A stretch of DNA of 64,000 bases from assembly GCA_016179685.1 (NCBI GenBank), contig JACPCR010000079.1:1-64000 (forward strand). Direction: 5' to 3'. The stretch is from Planctomycetota bacterium (lineage in GTDB: Bacteria; Planctomycetota; PUPC01; JACPCR01). The position numbers were made by a program, and so were the translations under genes. Positions 9,143 to 18,614 of the stretch are shown here, in pieces (positions within the stretch are counted from its first letter, which is position 1; each line of letters starts with the position of its first letter). The notes beneath the pieces were generated by a model. It saw only the letters and a program-made list of their open reading frames with translations. It searched no databases and was not told the origin of the DNA.

Positions 9143-10647
9143 CGGTCGATTCTCGCCATGGCACGGTCCCAGTCCATGATCTGCTCGCAGATGGCCTCCT
9201 GGAGGTCCTTCAAACGATCGCCATCACCCTCGAAATCATTGAAAAGAATGGAAAAGGCGTAGGCCGTGCCCGTAACGCCGTAAAGGTAGCCGGAGAGGGC
9301 CGAGACGCCGCGAATCGAACCGGTCTTTGAATAGATGCGGCCCTTCAGGCCTGGCCGGAGAAACCGTCCAGCCAGGGTGCCGTCCTGGCCCCCGCAGGCG
9401 AGAGTGCTGCGAAAAGCCTCCCCGTGGGGCTTGTCATGCATCCAGGCAAGCAGGCGAACGACCTGGGTCGGACTAAACCGGTTCTCCCGAGCGAGGCCGC
9501 AGCCGTCAACCTGGGAGTAGCTGCCCCTCGGGATGCCGAGGCCTTCCAGAAAGTCGGCCAGGACTGCGAGGCCAGCGGGCCACGAGCCTTCCCCCCGGCG
9601 CTCACGCCCGAGTGTTTTCAGAACCTGTTCGGCGTAGAAATTCTGGCTGCGCTTGTTGGTGACCCGGAGAGTTTCCAGGAGATTGGACGAGAACTCGGCG
9701 AGCCGGAGGCCAGGGGGCTCCGAGGCCGGAGAAGGGCTATCGATGACGGCCGGCCCCCCGGCAACCTCGATGCCGTTTTCGATCAAGACCTCCCGAAAGA
9801 CGTGGACGGTGTAGAGGGCGGGATCGTGAACGGAGAGGGACTCGCGGCAAGGCGCGCCCCCAAGCGGGTGTTCGCCCTCGACATCCACCTCGTTCGTTCC
9901 CGGCCGTCGGCTCAGGCTTAGGGCAGAACGTGTCCGTCCTGAGGCCGTCTTCCCGGAGACGCGAACGGTGACGTAGGAGGTCAGCGGAGAGACGCTGACG
10001 GCGAGGGGGAGTCCCTGGGCCTTCCCGGGCCGCACGAGGATATCGATGCAATTGTCCTGGAAAGAGAGGGCGGAAATGGGCGCGCAGTACCACGTACTGA
10101 GTTGATCCTGTGGCCAGCTCGGATGCACCCACTGGCGATCAAAGGCCCGGTCATCGGCGAGAATGCGACCCTCGATACGGCGGACACCACGGCGTCGGAG
10201 TCCCATCGACCAGGATTCGAAAATACTTGTCGGGCGCGGGTGGAATCGGCCCGAAAGGTTCGGGTCCCCGGTCCCACGCACGATGACGTCCCCCCGGAGG
10301 ACTCCGGACCGTTCCAGGATGCCGGGAGTCCACGCCACCGTCCGGAAGGTGTAGTCCGGCCCGAGGAGGTGCAAGGCCGCAGCGGTGACAAAAAGCTTGT
10401 TGTTCGAGGCGACCGCAAAAAGCTCGTCCGCGTTGCAGGCGCAGACCACCTTGGCGTTCCAAAGCCGAAGCACGACGATTCCCGCTCGAACGTTCCCCAG
10501 ATCGCGAGCGGCAAGGAGGCGGCGGATTTCGAATTCGAGGTCCTCGGCGGCGGTGAGTGGTGAAGCCATGGCCATGACGGGAACGAGGAAGAGGAAGCAT
10601 AGCGGCCAGGGAACGACCGACCTGAGCGGCTGATCTTCGTGAGGCAT
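9139..10647 (-). CDS. dacB: D-alanyl-D-alanine carboxypeptidase/endopeptidase, PBP4 (S13) type
   Basis: About 502 residues. This periplasmic serine peptidase trims or cleaves peptide cross-links in peptidoglycan. A hydrophobic signal sequence spans about residues 8-34, ending in ASPLTA. The three penicillin-binding motifs are visible: SNNK (SxxK) in VASNNKLFVTAAALHLLG, SQN (SxN) in KRSQNFYAEQVLKTLG, and KTG in YSKTGSIRGVSALSGYL. The large insert between SxxK and SxN is typical of class C PBPs. The frame extends to a TTG at 10662, but the ATG at 10647 gives a cleaner signal peptide. It heads the operon that continues into ispE and may be transcribed from the hairpin-containing gap at 10662-10761. 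Confidence 0.92.
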   Translation of the reverse strand: MPHEDQPLRSVVPWPLCFLFLVPVMAMASPLTAAEDLEFEIRRLLAARDLGNVRAGIVVLRLWNAKVVCACNADELFAVASNNKLFVTAAALHLLGPDYTFRTVAWTPGILERSGVLRGDVIVRGTGDPNLSGRFHPRPTSIFESWSMGLRRRGVRRIEGRILADDRAFDRQWVHPSWPQDQLSTWYCAPISALSFQDNCIDILVRPGKAQGLPLAVSVSPLTSYVTVRVSGKTASGRTRSALSLSRRPGTNEVDVEGEHPLGGAPCRESLSVHDPALYTVHVFREVLIENGIEVAGGPAVIDSPSPASEPPGLRLAEFSSNLLETLRVTNKRSQNFYAEQVLKTLGRERRGEGSWPAGLAVLADFLEGLGIPRGSYSQVDGCGLARENRFSPTQVVRLLAWMHDKPHGEAFRSTLACGGQDGTLAGRFLRPGLKGRIYSKTGSIRGVSALSGYLYGVTGTAYAFSILFNDFEGDGDRLKDLQEAICEQIMDWDRAMARIDR

Positions 10648-10668
10648 CTTGGGGCTTGTCAAGAACTA

Positions 10669-10720
10669 ACGAGTATTCCTGTTCATCAGCGCGACTGCAC
10701 TTGTGGACAGGAATACTCGT
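10669..10720. repeat. Hairpin with AGCGC-GACT-GCACT apex
   Basis: Outer arms ACGAGTATTCCTGT (10669-10682) and 10707-10720 are exact complements. The inner 24 nt pair imperfectly and end in the 14-nt apex AGCGC-GACT-GCACT. It abuts the next hairpin at base 10720, so two copies lie back to back between thyX and dacB. Confidence 0.8.
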
Positions 10721-10761
10721 AGGCGTGCAAGGAAGAGCGGATGCACTTCCTTGCACGCCTA
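10720..10761. repeat. Stop-codon hairpin after thyX
   Basis: Arms 10720-10735 and 10746-10761 are a perfect 16-bp inverted repeat. Pairing continues inward to AGAGC-GGAT-GCACT with one mismatch, and the tetraloop GGAT is the same as in the copy at 127-176. Base 10761 touches the TAG stop codon of the minus-strand thyX at 10762-10764. No U-tract follows in the thyX sense. Confidence 0.88.
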
Positions 10762-12360
10762 CTAGAAGGGACGTTTGGTCTTGGGGAAACGACGCCAGAC
10801 CTCGATGCCGCAGTAGCGGGGTCCCTCGGGGCAGGGACCTTCGATGGGCTTGGGTTCGACGAGCCCGTCGCGCATGACGCAAGGGGGGCCGATAAAGTAG
10901 GTGAGGCGCGGGTAGACGGCCCTGGCCTGAAGAAGCTCGTCCATGGATGCCTCGTAAATCTCCCGCTGCGCCAGAAAACACGTCCGCATCCGCCACTTGT
11001 GGAGGAGGCCCAGCAGCGTGCCCGATTCCGTAAATCGAATGGCGGTGGAATTCGGGAGGACATAAACGGCGAATTCGGCGGGGACTCCCAGCTCCAGCAG
11101 CCGGTTCTTCGCAGCCCAGAGCTTCTCCATCGTCGCCACGTAGACCTCCAGGGCCCCGGGCTCCTCCCGGATGGCTTCCGGCGTGATGTAATCCGGCTGC
11201 TCCGTGTGGGTCCGTGTGAGGAGCGGACGCGAGCCCGGGACCGCCCGGTGACGCTGGTCCTGGGAGTCCGCCGTGTGGCTGAGCTTCTTGAGGAACGTAA
11301 AACTGGCATGATTGAGGGTACGCATGAGAGGGGAGTGATGCCAGGCATTGAGGGTGTCGAGAAGGTACGGATTCATGGCCGGGTTGAGCACGCACTCGAG
11401 GGCGGCGCTATCGCTCAACTCTTCCTGGATCGCCCCGGCGACTTGGCGGATGGCCTCGGCCACGACCTCCTCAGCGTGGGGCGTGGAGGCGACGAGCCTG
11501 GAGAGATGACCTCCGAGGGCGCGGTCGAAGGACTCCGGCATTCCTGGCCCGGCGCTTGCCGGGCCCCCGTTCTGGACCTCGCGCTGCTGGCGCACCTGGG
11601 CATCGAGCCGCTCCTCCAATATTTTTTCCCGGTCCATCGCCTCGATCGGCAGCTTGCTCACGACGTCGGGATCGACCTCGCGCACCGCCTGGACCATCCG
11701 CGGCACAATCAAGTTGTTCTCATGCGGCGTGTCGCCAGTCCTCATCATGCGCACGTATCGGTACAACTCGATGGCGCTGAGCGTATGCACCATCGAGGTG
11801 AAGGCCGCTATGGGCACAACGTACCGGGCCATCTCGATGGCCTTCTTCTCCGTCTCGGATAGGATTTTGCGGTCCGACTGGCCCTTCACCCGGCCGAGAG
11901 TGGCCACCAGCCGGGAGTTTTTTTCCATGAGCACTTCGGTGATGCGGTTGTAGGCCCGCCACGCCTCGAGAATGGCGCCGCGGTAGACCTCGACCGCTTC
12001 GCCCTCAAGCGGGGGAACGAAAACTCGCGCCTCGTTGAGAACGTTGTAGCGTTGACTCGACTGCTCCGAGTTGTAATAAGGATGGGAGTGGAAGAAACTC
12101 CACACCGCCTGCCGGGAGATGTTCTCCAGGCCGAAAACAAAGGTCGGATGCTGGAACGGCGTATGATGCCCGGCCTCGAAGATGCTCTGGGCAATCCGGT
12201 CCCGTTGCTCCGGCTTCTGCCGCACCTCGCTCGTGAAAATCAGCTTGGGGGAATAGCAGCTCCGGGCGCTGGCGACCGAAAGATCGAAGGGCTCAGCCGT
12301 GTAGGCGAGCAGCCGCACGACAGGCTCGGCCGTCACAATCTCGGCAACGGTCCCAGGCAT
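10762..12360 (-). CDS. thyX: FAD-dependent thymidylate synthase, double-length (tandem ThyX domains)
   Basis: About 532 residues, roughly twice a classical ThyX. It makes dTMP from dUMP using methylenetetrahydrofolate and reduced FAD. The C-terminal half has the ThyX signature in DSQDQRHRAVPGSRPL, that is RHRxxxxxSRP. The N-terminal half has the corresponding fold markers GHHTPFQHPTFVFGLENISRQ and YNSEQSSQRY, but no RHR. Each active site of ThyX is built from several subunits, so a tandem chain with one degenerate signature is plausible, and long ThyX proteins are known in some lineages. The start is uncertain: ATG at 12360 is used, but the frame continues to ATG 12423 and 12483. The gene is divergent from the secreted protein at 12532. 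I infer it is the main dTMP synthase, since no thyA is seen. Confidence 0.9.
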   Translation of the reverse strand: MPGTVAEIVTAEPVVRLLAYTAEPFDLSVASARSCYSPKLIFTSEVRQKPEQRDRIAQSIFEAGHHTPFQHPTFVFGLENISRQAVWSFFHSHPYYNSEQSSQRYNVLNEARVFVPPLEGEAVEVYRGAILEAWRAYNRITEVLMEKNSRLVATLGRVKGQSDRKILSETEKKAIEMARYVVPIAAFTSMVHTLSAIELYRYVRMMRTGDTPHENNLIVPRMVQAVREVDPDVVSKLPIEAMDREKILEERLDAQVRQQREVQNGGPASAGPGMPESFDRALGGHLSRLVASTPHAEEVVAEAIRQVAGAIQEELSDSAALECVLNPAMNPYLLDTLNAWHHSPLMRTLNHASFTFLKKLSHTADSQDQRHRAVPGSRPLLTRTHTEQPDYITPEAIREEPGALEVYVATMEKLWAAKNRLLELGVPAEFAVYVLPNSTAIRFTESGTLLGLLHKWRMRTCFLAQREIYEASMDELLQARAVYPRLTYFIGPPCVMRDGLVEPKPIEGPCPEGPRYCGIEVWRRFPKTKRPF

Positions 12361-12531
12361 GGGGATCAGGCCTCGGGTCTTGTAGCCTTCGATGGTCACC
12401 TCGGGGAAGATCCGCCCGAACATCAGAAAATGAATTCTAGACACACCGCTTCGGATTGCAACGCGGCATCCCCCCGGGCACACCTTAACCGGATTTCACC
12501 AGCGGCTTCCGCCCCGTGTGAGGGACTTTCG

Positions 12532-15500
12532 ATGCGCCTATTCGCTCCGCCGTCTGCATCACGGACTTTCGACGCCTTGCCACGCCTCCTCGCCGCCTGC
12601 GCCGGCCTCCTCTTCGTTCCTGCCTTTTCTGCCAATGGCGAAGTCCTCGATGGGCTTCTGCTTCGTGCTCGGGTCGCCCGGATGGACCCGGCCGATCCCG
12701 TCAGAATCTTCTGGCGGTGGGGCGGTGAAGGACTCGGCGGCAGCCCCGTACGTGGCGAATTTACCGCCGTTCTACCGGGCCGGCCCGATAGTCCGCAGGT
12801 GGCCTTCCAGGCGGAAGCAGCGGAAGAGGAAGGGATCGCCAATGATGCAGCCGAGGAACTCCTCTCAGGGCCTAAACCCAAAGGCATGGTGGTCCGCGAG
12901 GGCAAGACGTTCACCTACCTCTACCTGGAGGCCGGAACGTGGTCCCCGGCCATCCCCCTTTCTGCCTTTAAATCCCCCCGTCCGCTCTTCCTGACCGTTA
13001 CCCTGGAAGGCCTCCAGCACGGCGCATTGCTCCGGTCCGTCGAGGTGGAATTCCAGCTTCTCGACCGCGGCAAGGAAATCAAACGCTTCCACGAATCCGG
13101 CGATGACGGCGGCACGGTCGGGCTTTTCCTGCCTCTCGATCGGTTGAGAAACAGCCAGGACCCCCGGTTCACCGAGGCCATGGCCGAAGTGGGAGGACTG
13201 AGCGACTACGCCCGTCGGCGAGCCGAGAGGCTCGAGGCCCTTCCGTGGTCCGGTCGGCCCGTTCCCGAGCGTTTTGGATTCCTCACGGACCTCTCGGGCT
13301 ACGGGCAGGGCGCAGGCTACGGCATTCGCCACACGAGCCGCGCCGTCATCGACCTCGAGTGCCGCGCGTTACGTACCCTCGGCGTCAACGGGCTGCGGGC
13401 ATGTCCCCCGTTCCTCCGGGAGCAGATCAACCGCCGGGCCGGGCCGTGGGCGGCTCTTGGCCGGATCGCCGAGGTCCACGGCATGGGGTATCCAGTTCCA
13501 GCCGTTCGCCGCAGCGAACGAACGGGCCGCATCAGCGAATCGCCGGAGGGGGCCGGATGCCCCTTCCACCCCGGGACCGCCCGGCGGACCCAAGAGGGCG
13601 TCCAGCACGCCCTCGAGCAGGCCCTCTCCGTCCGCGCACAGGAGGTCTGGTCGCTCACGGTCGATGAGATCGGGTCCGTGTTCGATTTGTCGCCGGAAGG
13701 GAAGGGGCACGCCTCCGTCTGCCCCCATTGCCTCGAAGGTTTCCGAGCCTACCTCCGGGCCCAGGGCCTGACGCCTCAGGACTTCGGCGCGGTGGACTGG
13801 CAACCCATCCGGCCCAATGCCTATACGGCCGCGGCCAGCACGGAAACGGAACAGCCGCAATTCGACCGCGAAACGCCCCTGGGACCGGGGCCGGCAGAGG
13901 CTGCGCCTCCAGACGACCTGGATACCCCGGACCTGGTGGAAGAGCCGGACGCGCGCACCGCGGTCGCTCCTGGCCAGCATCCGGACACCGGACAACCCGG
14001 CCTGCCGGACCGGGGCCAGGCCTTGCTCCGATACTGGTCCCGGCAATTCAACAACACGGCTTCGGCCCAACTTTTCAGATCCCTGCGCGATGCTTTCGCT
14101 CGTGAAAACCAGAAAAAACAGGAAGCCCTTGCACGGGGCGACACCTCGGGCCCTGCCGCCTCTCAGCCCTGGGTTCGCTCCTTCTCCTTGCGAGGCAACA
14201 CCTTCCTCCTCGGCGGGCACAGCCTCGATTTCTTCGATTTTTATCGCTACGCGGACAATGGGTTCTGCTATGAAACGTCCAATCGGGACCCGCGGGTCTG
14301 GAGTTGGGACAGTTACCTCTGCGACATCGGCCGCAACCATGCCCGCAAATGGAGACTCGGCTTCGGTGTGTATGTCAAACCGCACCGCGGCGCGCCTCTC
14401 CAGCGCATCCTCTCCGCCCTCAGCCGAAAAGCGACCTGGGTCTTCCTCTATACCTATGGGCATGATTACTGGAAAGGCGACTCGTTCTCCAGCCGGCCCG
14501 ATTGCCTGGAAGCGATCAGCCGCGCCGCTCGGCTCGTCGCCCGGGCCGAGTCCGTCCTCTATGGCGCCGATTGGGCCATCTCGGCAAGGATCGGCGTGGT
14601 GCGCACCCGCACCTCCGAGTACCTTGGCAGCTCAGCTTCTTGGGAGAACGGCAAGTGGATATACACCGCCCTCGCACACGAGCATTTCCTGGTTGACGCG
14701 CTCGACGAGGTCATGCTTGCCGAGGACGACCTCTCGCCTTACTCCGCCCTCTACGTGAGCGGGTCCCACGTTACTCGCAAGGCCGCCGTAAAACTCGGCG
14801 AATGGGTCCGCGCTGGAGGCATCCTCTACACCAGCGGCTGGGGCCTCGCCCGCGATGAGGCCGATCAACCTTTCGATGACCTCCTTCCCATCCTTGGACT
14901 CGAAGAACGCAGCCGGCCTGAAATCTGGACCGACGTCCGGCGCTATGGCGCGACCGCGCTGAACACCTTCGGCCGAAGCCGACCCATCCCTGACGGCGCT
15001 GAAATACGCCCGGCCGGTGACATCGGCATCGCCTTCAAGCCCCTGGTCGGACGCGAAGTGCTTTTACCCTGCCCCGGTACCGAGGTCCTGGCGCGATTCG
15101 CGGACGGTGGTGCGGCCCTCACCCGGCATCCCTGCGGACACGGCGCCGCATTCGTCGCCGGCTTCTTCCCAGGCCTCGAATACGCCGCTGCTGTCCACCG
15201 TAACGACTTCGACATGTCGCGGGATTTCAACCCCCAACTTCGTGCCTTTGTCACTGCGCCCGCTCTCGCCGTCGCCCAACCCGCCGTCCAGCCGAGCCAG
15301 CCCGCAGTCGAGGCCATCCTCCTCCAGAATCCTCAGACCGGAAAAAGGGCGGTGACGCTGTTGAACTGGACCTACCGCGGCAACCAGCTCGTTTCTTTCG
15401 AAAACCTCAAGATCACCATCCGGTCCTGCCCGGGAGTCACTCGCGTCCTCTCGGCCTGGCGCGAGGAGGCCATTCCCGTGCATCGGCAAGGAGACGAGCT

Positions 15501-15552
15501 GGTGCTGACCTGTCCGTTGCTCGATGAAGCCGACGTCCTCCTCCTCGAGTGA
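12532..15552 (+). CDS. Large secreted glycoside hydrolase-like protein
   Basis: A 1006-residue exported protein of unproven activity. A signal peptide spans about residues 1-36 (LLAACAGLLFVPAFSANG). A beta-sandwich-like region follows to about residue 210. A TIM-barrel-like domain then begins at the segment containing LRTLGVNGLRA, with a candidate catalytic segment LTVDEIGS followed by the cysteine pair CPHC. Near residues 740-800 the segment LYVSGSHVTRKAAVKLGEWVRAGG resembles the beta-galactosidase trimerisation (GATase-like) domain of GH42 enzymes. A C-terminal beta domain closes the chain. The start at 12532 has GAGGG 8 nt upstream. Another protein with a Cys-x-x-Cys plus beta-galactosidase-like layout lies at 49489. 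I infer polysaccharide or glycoside processing outside the cytoplasm; the family is not named with confidence. Confidence 0.7.
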   Translation: MRLFAPPSASRTFDALPRLLAACAGLLFVPAFSANGEVLDGLLLRARVARMDPADPVRIFWRWGGEGLGGSPVRGEFTAVLPGRPDSPQVAFQAEAAEEEGIANDAAEELLSGPKPKGMVVREGKTFTYLYLEAGTWSPAIPLSAFKSPRPLFLTVTLEGLQHGALLRSVEVEFQLLDRGKEIKRFHESGDDGGTVGLFLPLDRLRNSQDPRFTEAMAEVGGLSDYARRRAERLEALPWSGRPVPERFGFLTDLSGYGQGAGYGIRHTSRAVIDLECRALRTLGVNGLRACPPFLREQINRRAGPWAALGRIAEVHGMGYPVPAVRRSERTGRISESPEGAGCPFHPGTARRTQEGVQHALEQALSVRAQEVWSLTVDEIGSVFDLSPEGKGHASVCPHCLEGFRAYLRAQGLTPQDFGAVDWQPIRPNAYTAAASTETEQPQFDRETPLGPGPAEAAPPDDLDTPDLVEEPDARTAVAPGQHPDTGQPGLPDRGQALLRYWSRQFNNTASAQLFRSLRDAFARENQKKQEALARGDTSGPAASQPWVRSFSLRGNTFLLGGHSLDFFDFYRYADNGFCYETSNRDPRVWSWDSYLCDIGRNHARKWRLGFGVYVKPHRGAPLQRILSALSRKATWVFLYTYGHDYWKGDSFSSRPDCLEAISRAARLVARAESVLYGADWAISARIGVVRTRTSEYLGSSASWENGKWIYTALAHEHFLVDALDEVMLAEDDLSPYSALYVSGSHVTRKAAVKLGEWVRAGGILYTSGWGLARDEADQPFDDLLPILGLEERSRPEIWTDVRRYGATALNTFGRSRPIPDGAEIRPAGDIGIAFKPLVGREVLLPCPGTEVLARFADGGAALTRHPCGHGAAFVAGFFPGLEYAAAVHRNDFDMSRDFNPQLRAFVTAPALAVAQPAVQPSQPAVEAILLQNPQTGKRAVTLLNWTYRGNQLVSFENLKITIRSCPGVTRVLSAWREEAIPVHRQGDELVLTCPLLDEADVLLLE

Positions 15553-15913
15553 TGTCCGCGGCGTGATTCGTCTTAAGGCGGGCGAAGCCCGCAACACAAC
15601 ACCGCTCGGAAAGGTGTCAGGGTTCAGGAATCAACTGACACCCGACCCGCCTCTGGCGGGACGCCTTTCAAGTTCTCCGCGCGGCGCGAAGAACTTACAC
15701 TCTTAGGCTCTAAACGCTCACGCACTTCGGCACTCCCTGCAACCCGAGAAAGGAGAAGACCCCTTCGTGCTTTCTTAACGAAGCCTTCCTGGCTTCTGAA
15801 ACTGCTGACTTCTCAAACTTCTCCGCGTGGCGCGGAAAAGTTGCAACCTTATACTCGACGCCGGCGATGCTGCCGCGCTTCCGCCCGAGCGTATTCGAAC
15901 GATCCTTTTGCGC
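15553..15913. repeat. Intergenic stretch with composite repeat and two short hairpins
   Basis: The left part, 15572-15714, is a copy of the composite 3'-end repeat: the CTTAAGGCGGG block, GCTCGGA, a GGTGTCA/TGACACC pair, a hairpin AAGTTCTCCGCG-CGG-CGCGAAGAACTT, and a GGCTCTAAAC end. A second small hairpin of the same type (AACTTCTCCGCG-TGG-CGCGGAAAAGTT) lies at about 15816-15842. No coding sequence is supported before the ATG at 15914. Confidence 0.75.
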
Positions 15914-18508
15914 ATGAATCCGGCGCCTACTTCCAGTACTTGGCATCTGGAGGGACCTGTCCCTTGGGGCATCCTTTTGGTCGTGGCGGCCATGACCCTG
16001 GGCCTCTCCCTCCTGTATGCCCCACGGTTGCCTCGGCGGCTGCTCATCGCTTCCACGGCCCTGCGGGCCGCGGTACTCGTCCTGCTGCTTCTCGCAGCCG
16101 CGCAACCATTCTGGCGGCACATGCATCCCGCGCCCCTCGACCTCACCTTCCTCCTTGACGTTTCCGACAGCGTGAGCCGTGAGGAACGCCGGACGTTCCT
16201 CGAAATCTTGAACTCCATCGGTCAACAACTGGATGAAGAAGAGCGCAGCCGGCTGATCGTATTCGGTTCCGATGCGCGGCTCGTTCGAGAGGACCGGGGG
16301 GCAGTCCGGCACGTCGAGCAGGCCTACGAGATGGATGGAGGCCGCACCCATCTCGCCAGCGCATTGCGAATGGCCCTCTTTCACTCCGACCCGGGCTCGC
16401 TGCGCCGAGTGGTTCTCTTCAGCGACGGCAATCAGAATCTGGAAGATGCCGCTGTGGTCCTTCCGCTTCTCCGCCAGCTCCAGATTCCCGTGTTCACCTT
16501 TGGGCCCCGGGGAAAACGGCCCGAATCGTCACGCCATCCTTACTTCGAACAACTCTCTGCCCCGCAGCAGGTCGGTGGAGACGAACGCTTCTATCTCCAC
16601 CTGTTTCTGAGGAATCCGACCTCTGCAGCGATCTCGGCCGCCGTCCGGGTCCGGTGGGACGATGCGGCCCTGGGTGAGCATCGGCTGGTCCTGCCGCCCG
16701 GCCTGACTCCGTTCAGGCTGGTCCAACACGAGGCCCGGGAGGGCATCCACAGCGTTCGGGCTGAGCTCGAGCTTCCGGATGCGTCACGGGGCGGTCCCTT
16801 CTCGGCCCTGGGATTCGTGCACGTGATCGGCAAGCCACGCGTGATGCTGGTGGACCGTGACGAGGGCCGGAGGCGATTTTTGGCCGAACTGTTGGAAAAA
16901 GATTTCGTCGTGGACGAGCGCTACGCCTTGACCGCTGATTTTCAGGATTTGCTCCGTGCCGAGTGCATCATCTTGAACGACGTTCCCACCACGGAGCTGC
17001 GGCGCGGCGAGATGGATCTGCTGGCCAGGGTTGTCCAGGACACGGGTGCGGGTCTCCTCGTCGTCGGCGGCGATGACGAGAACGGGATGTCCAGCTACCG
17101 GCGCACGCGGCTCGAGGACGTCCTGCCCGTGCGGCTGGACCTCCGCAGTTCAAAGGGCCGGCGCGACTTCGCTTTGGTGCTCGCGATCGATAAATCCGGG
17201 AGCATGGATGGCGAAAAGATCGAAATGGCTCACCGGTCCGCTATCAAGGCCGTCGAGAGCCTCGAGCCGGGCGACGTGATCGGCGTGCTGGCCTTCGACG
17301 CCGCGCCCCAATGGCTGGTGCCCTTGACGACCCTCGAAACCGATCGGCAACCCGTCATCGAGAGCATCAACGCCCTAGAAGCCGGGGGTGGGACGGACGC
17401 CCGGTTCGCCATACAGGTGGTGTTTCAGGAGCTGCTCCATCGTCAGATGAACATCAAGCAGCATGTGGTGCTCATCAGCGACGGCATTACGGACGAGGCA
17501 GGCTTCGTCGCCATGGCCGAGCAGATGGTCCAGGCCGACATCACCGTGTCGGTCATCGCGATCGGCGAGGGAGCGAATCTCCCCCTTCTCGAGTCCCTGA
17601 AGCGCGCTGGGCGTGGCGAGTTCTTTCACGTCACGGACCTTCAGAATCTGCCCCAGATCGTTCTCCGCGACATGGAGGAACGCATGCAGAAGGTTAATCT
17701 CATCCGGACGGAGTTTCAGCCGCGTCTTTTCGAGCCTCATCCGATTACGAAGGGAATCGACGGATCGTCCCTGCCGCTCCTGCGGAGCTACAGTTTGAGC
17801 CAGTTGAAATCTGCGGGCCACAAGCCCCTCACGACGAATTTCAAGAACACCGAGGACCCGATCCTGGCGGCCTGGATTTACGGGCTTGGCAAGTGCAGTG
17901 CCATGCTTTCAGGCCTGCGCACGGGCTGGCTTGGAGTGGGCACGGATTGGAAGCAATTCGGAACGCTCTGGTCCCAGCTCGTGCGCTGGACGGCCCGCAG
18001 CGATTCGCTGGATCATCCGCTGCTGAAACTGGCCCGGGAGGGAGACAGACTTCGCCTGGAGATTCGCGTCCCCATCAAGGCAGAGGATGTCCCGCAGGGC
18101 ATTCTGGCGCGGCTGTCGGGGCCAGAGGGAAACCCGATTCCCATACCCCTCGAGCAGAAGACTCCTTTCGATTACACGGGCGAGGTCCAGATTGACTCTA
18201 CCGCTTCCCATGCCCTCGTCATCGAAGGATATCGCGCATCCGGACCGTGGGTCCAGGCCTATCCTATCCATATCCCAACCGCCGTCCCGATCGAAAAGCT
18301 GCCCGTGGAATCGCCTCACGAGCGCCCCAATCTGGTTCTTCTCGAGCGGCTGGCAAAGGAGACCGGAGGTGCTTTCGAGGCCGACCCGGGCTGGGTCCTG
18401 CGGCGAGGCGATCCGGTGGAGGAGAGGAAGGAATATTGGCCCGCGCTGGTGATCCTGGCCATGGCGCTGTTTCTTGCCGACGTAGCCTTGCGCCGGATGT
18501 CCCTTTAG
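15914..18508 (+). CDS. Membrane-anchored protein with two VWA domains and an amidotransferase-like domain
   Basis: An 864-residue protein of the type often annotated as VWA or aerotolerance-related in Planctomycetes-like genomes. Two transmembrane helices lie near the N-terminus (about 17-37 and 43-65) and one at the extreme C-terminus (ALVILAMALFLADVALRRM). The first VWA domain has MIDAS motif DVSDSVS. A class I glutamine-amidotransferase-like segment follows (RVMLVDRDEGRRRF, LLVVGGDDENG) without an obvious catalytic cysteine. The second VWA has DKSGSM with the later GGTDAR and SDGITDE segments. VWA plus MoxR pairs usually act as chaperone-like complexes, and the MoxR ATPase gene lies two genes downstream on the same strand. 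The preceding frame extends to 15827, but ATG 15914 gives a sensible membrane start. Confidence 0.85.
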   Translation: MNPAPTSSTWHLEGPVPWGILLVVAAMTLGLSLLYAPRLPRRLLIASTALRAAVLVLLLLAAAQPFWRHMHPAPLDLTFLLDVSDSVSREERRTFLEILNSIGQQLDEEERSRLIVFGSDARLVREDRGAVRHVEQAYEMDGGRTHLASALRMALFHSDPGSLRRVVLFSDGNQNLEDAAVVLPLLRQLQIPVFTFGPRGKRPESSRHPYFEQLSAPQQVGGDERFYLHLFLRNPTSAAISAAVRVRWDDAALGEHRLVLPPGLTPFRLVQHEAREGIHSVRAELELPDASRGGPFSALGFVHVIGKPRVMLVDRDEGRRRFLAELLEKDFVVDERYALTADFQDLLRAECIILNDVPTTELRRGEMDLLARVVQDTGAGLLVVGGDDENGMSSYRRTRLEDVLPVRLDLRSSKGRRDFALVLAIDKSGSMDGEKIEMAHRSAIKAVESLEPGDVIGVLAFDAAPQWLVPLTTLETDRQPVIESINALEAGGGTDARFAIQVVFQELLHRQMNIKQHVVLISDGITDEAGFVAMAEQMVQADITVSVIAIGEGANLPLLESLKRAGRGEFFHVTDLQNLPQIVLRDMEERMQKVNLIRTEFQPRLFEPHPITKGIDGSSLPLLRSYSLSQLKSAGHKPLTTNFKNTEDPILAAWIYGLGKCSAMLSGLRTGWLGVGTDWKQFGTLWSQLVRWTARSDSLDHPLLKLAREGDRLRLEIRVPIKAEDVPQGILARLSGPEGNPIPIPLEQKTPFDYTGEVQIDSTASHALVIEGYRASGPWVQAYPIHIPTAVPIEKLPVESPHERPNLVLLERLAKETGGAFEADPGWVLRRGDPVEERKEYWPALVILAMALFLADVALRRMSL

Positions 18509-18614
18509 TCGACGATACCGGTGGTGCTGTTCTACGTCCGGCATTGCGGACTGCTGAAAGCACCCCCTTCCCGGACCTCTCTCCGCGGAAGGGTGCCCTG
18601 GAAGAGGAATCCCA

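Noticed and set aside
10669..10761. Paired hairpins as ordinary intrinsic terminators or an attC site
   Set aside because: No U-tract follows in the thyX direction, and the attC consensus ends (GTTRRRY/RYYYAAC) are not found.
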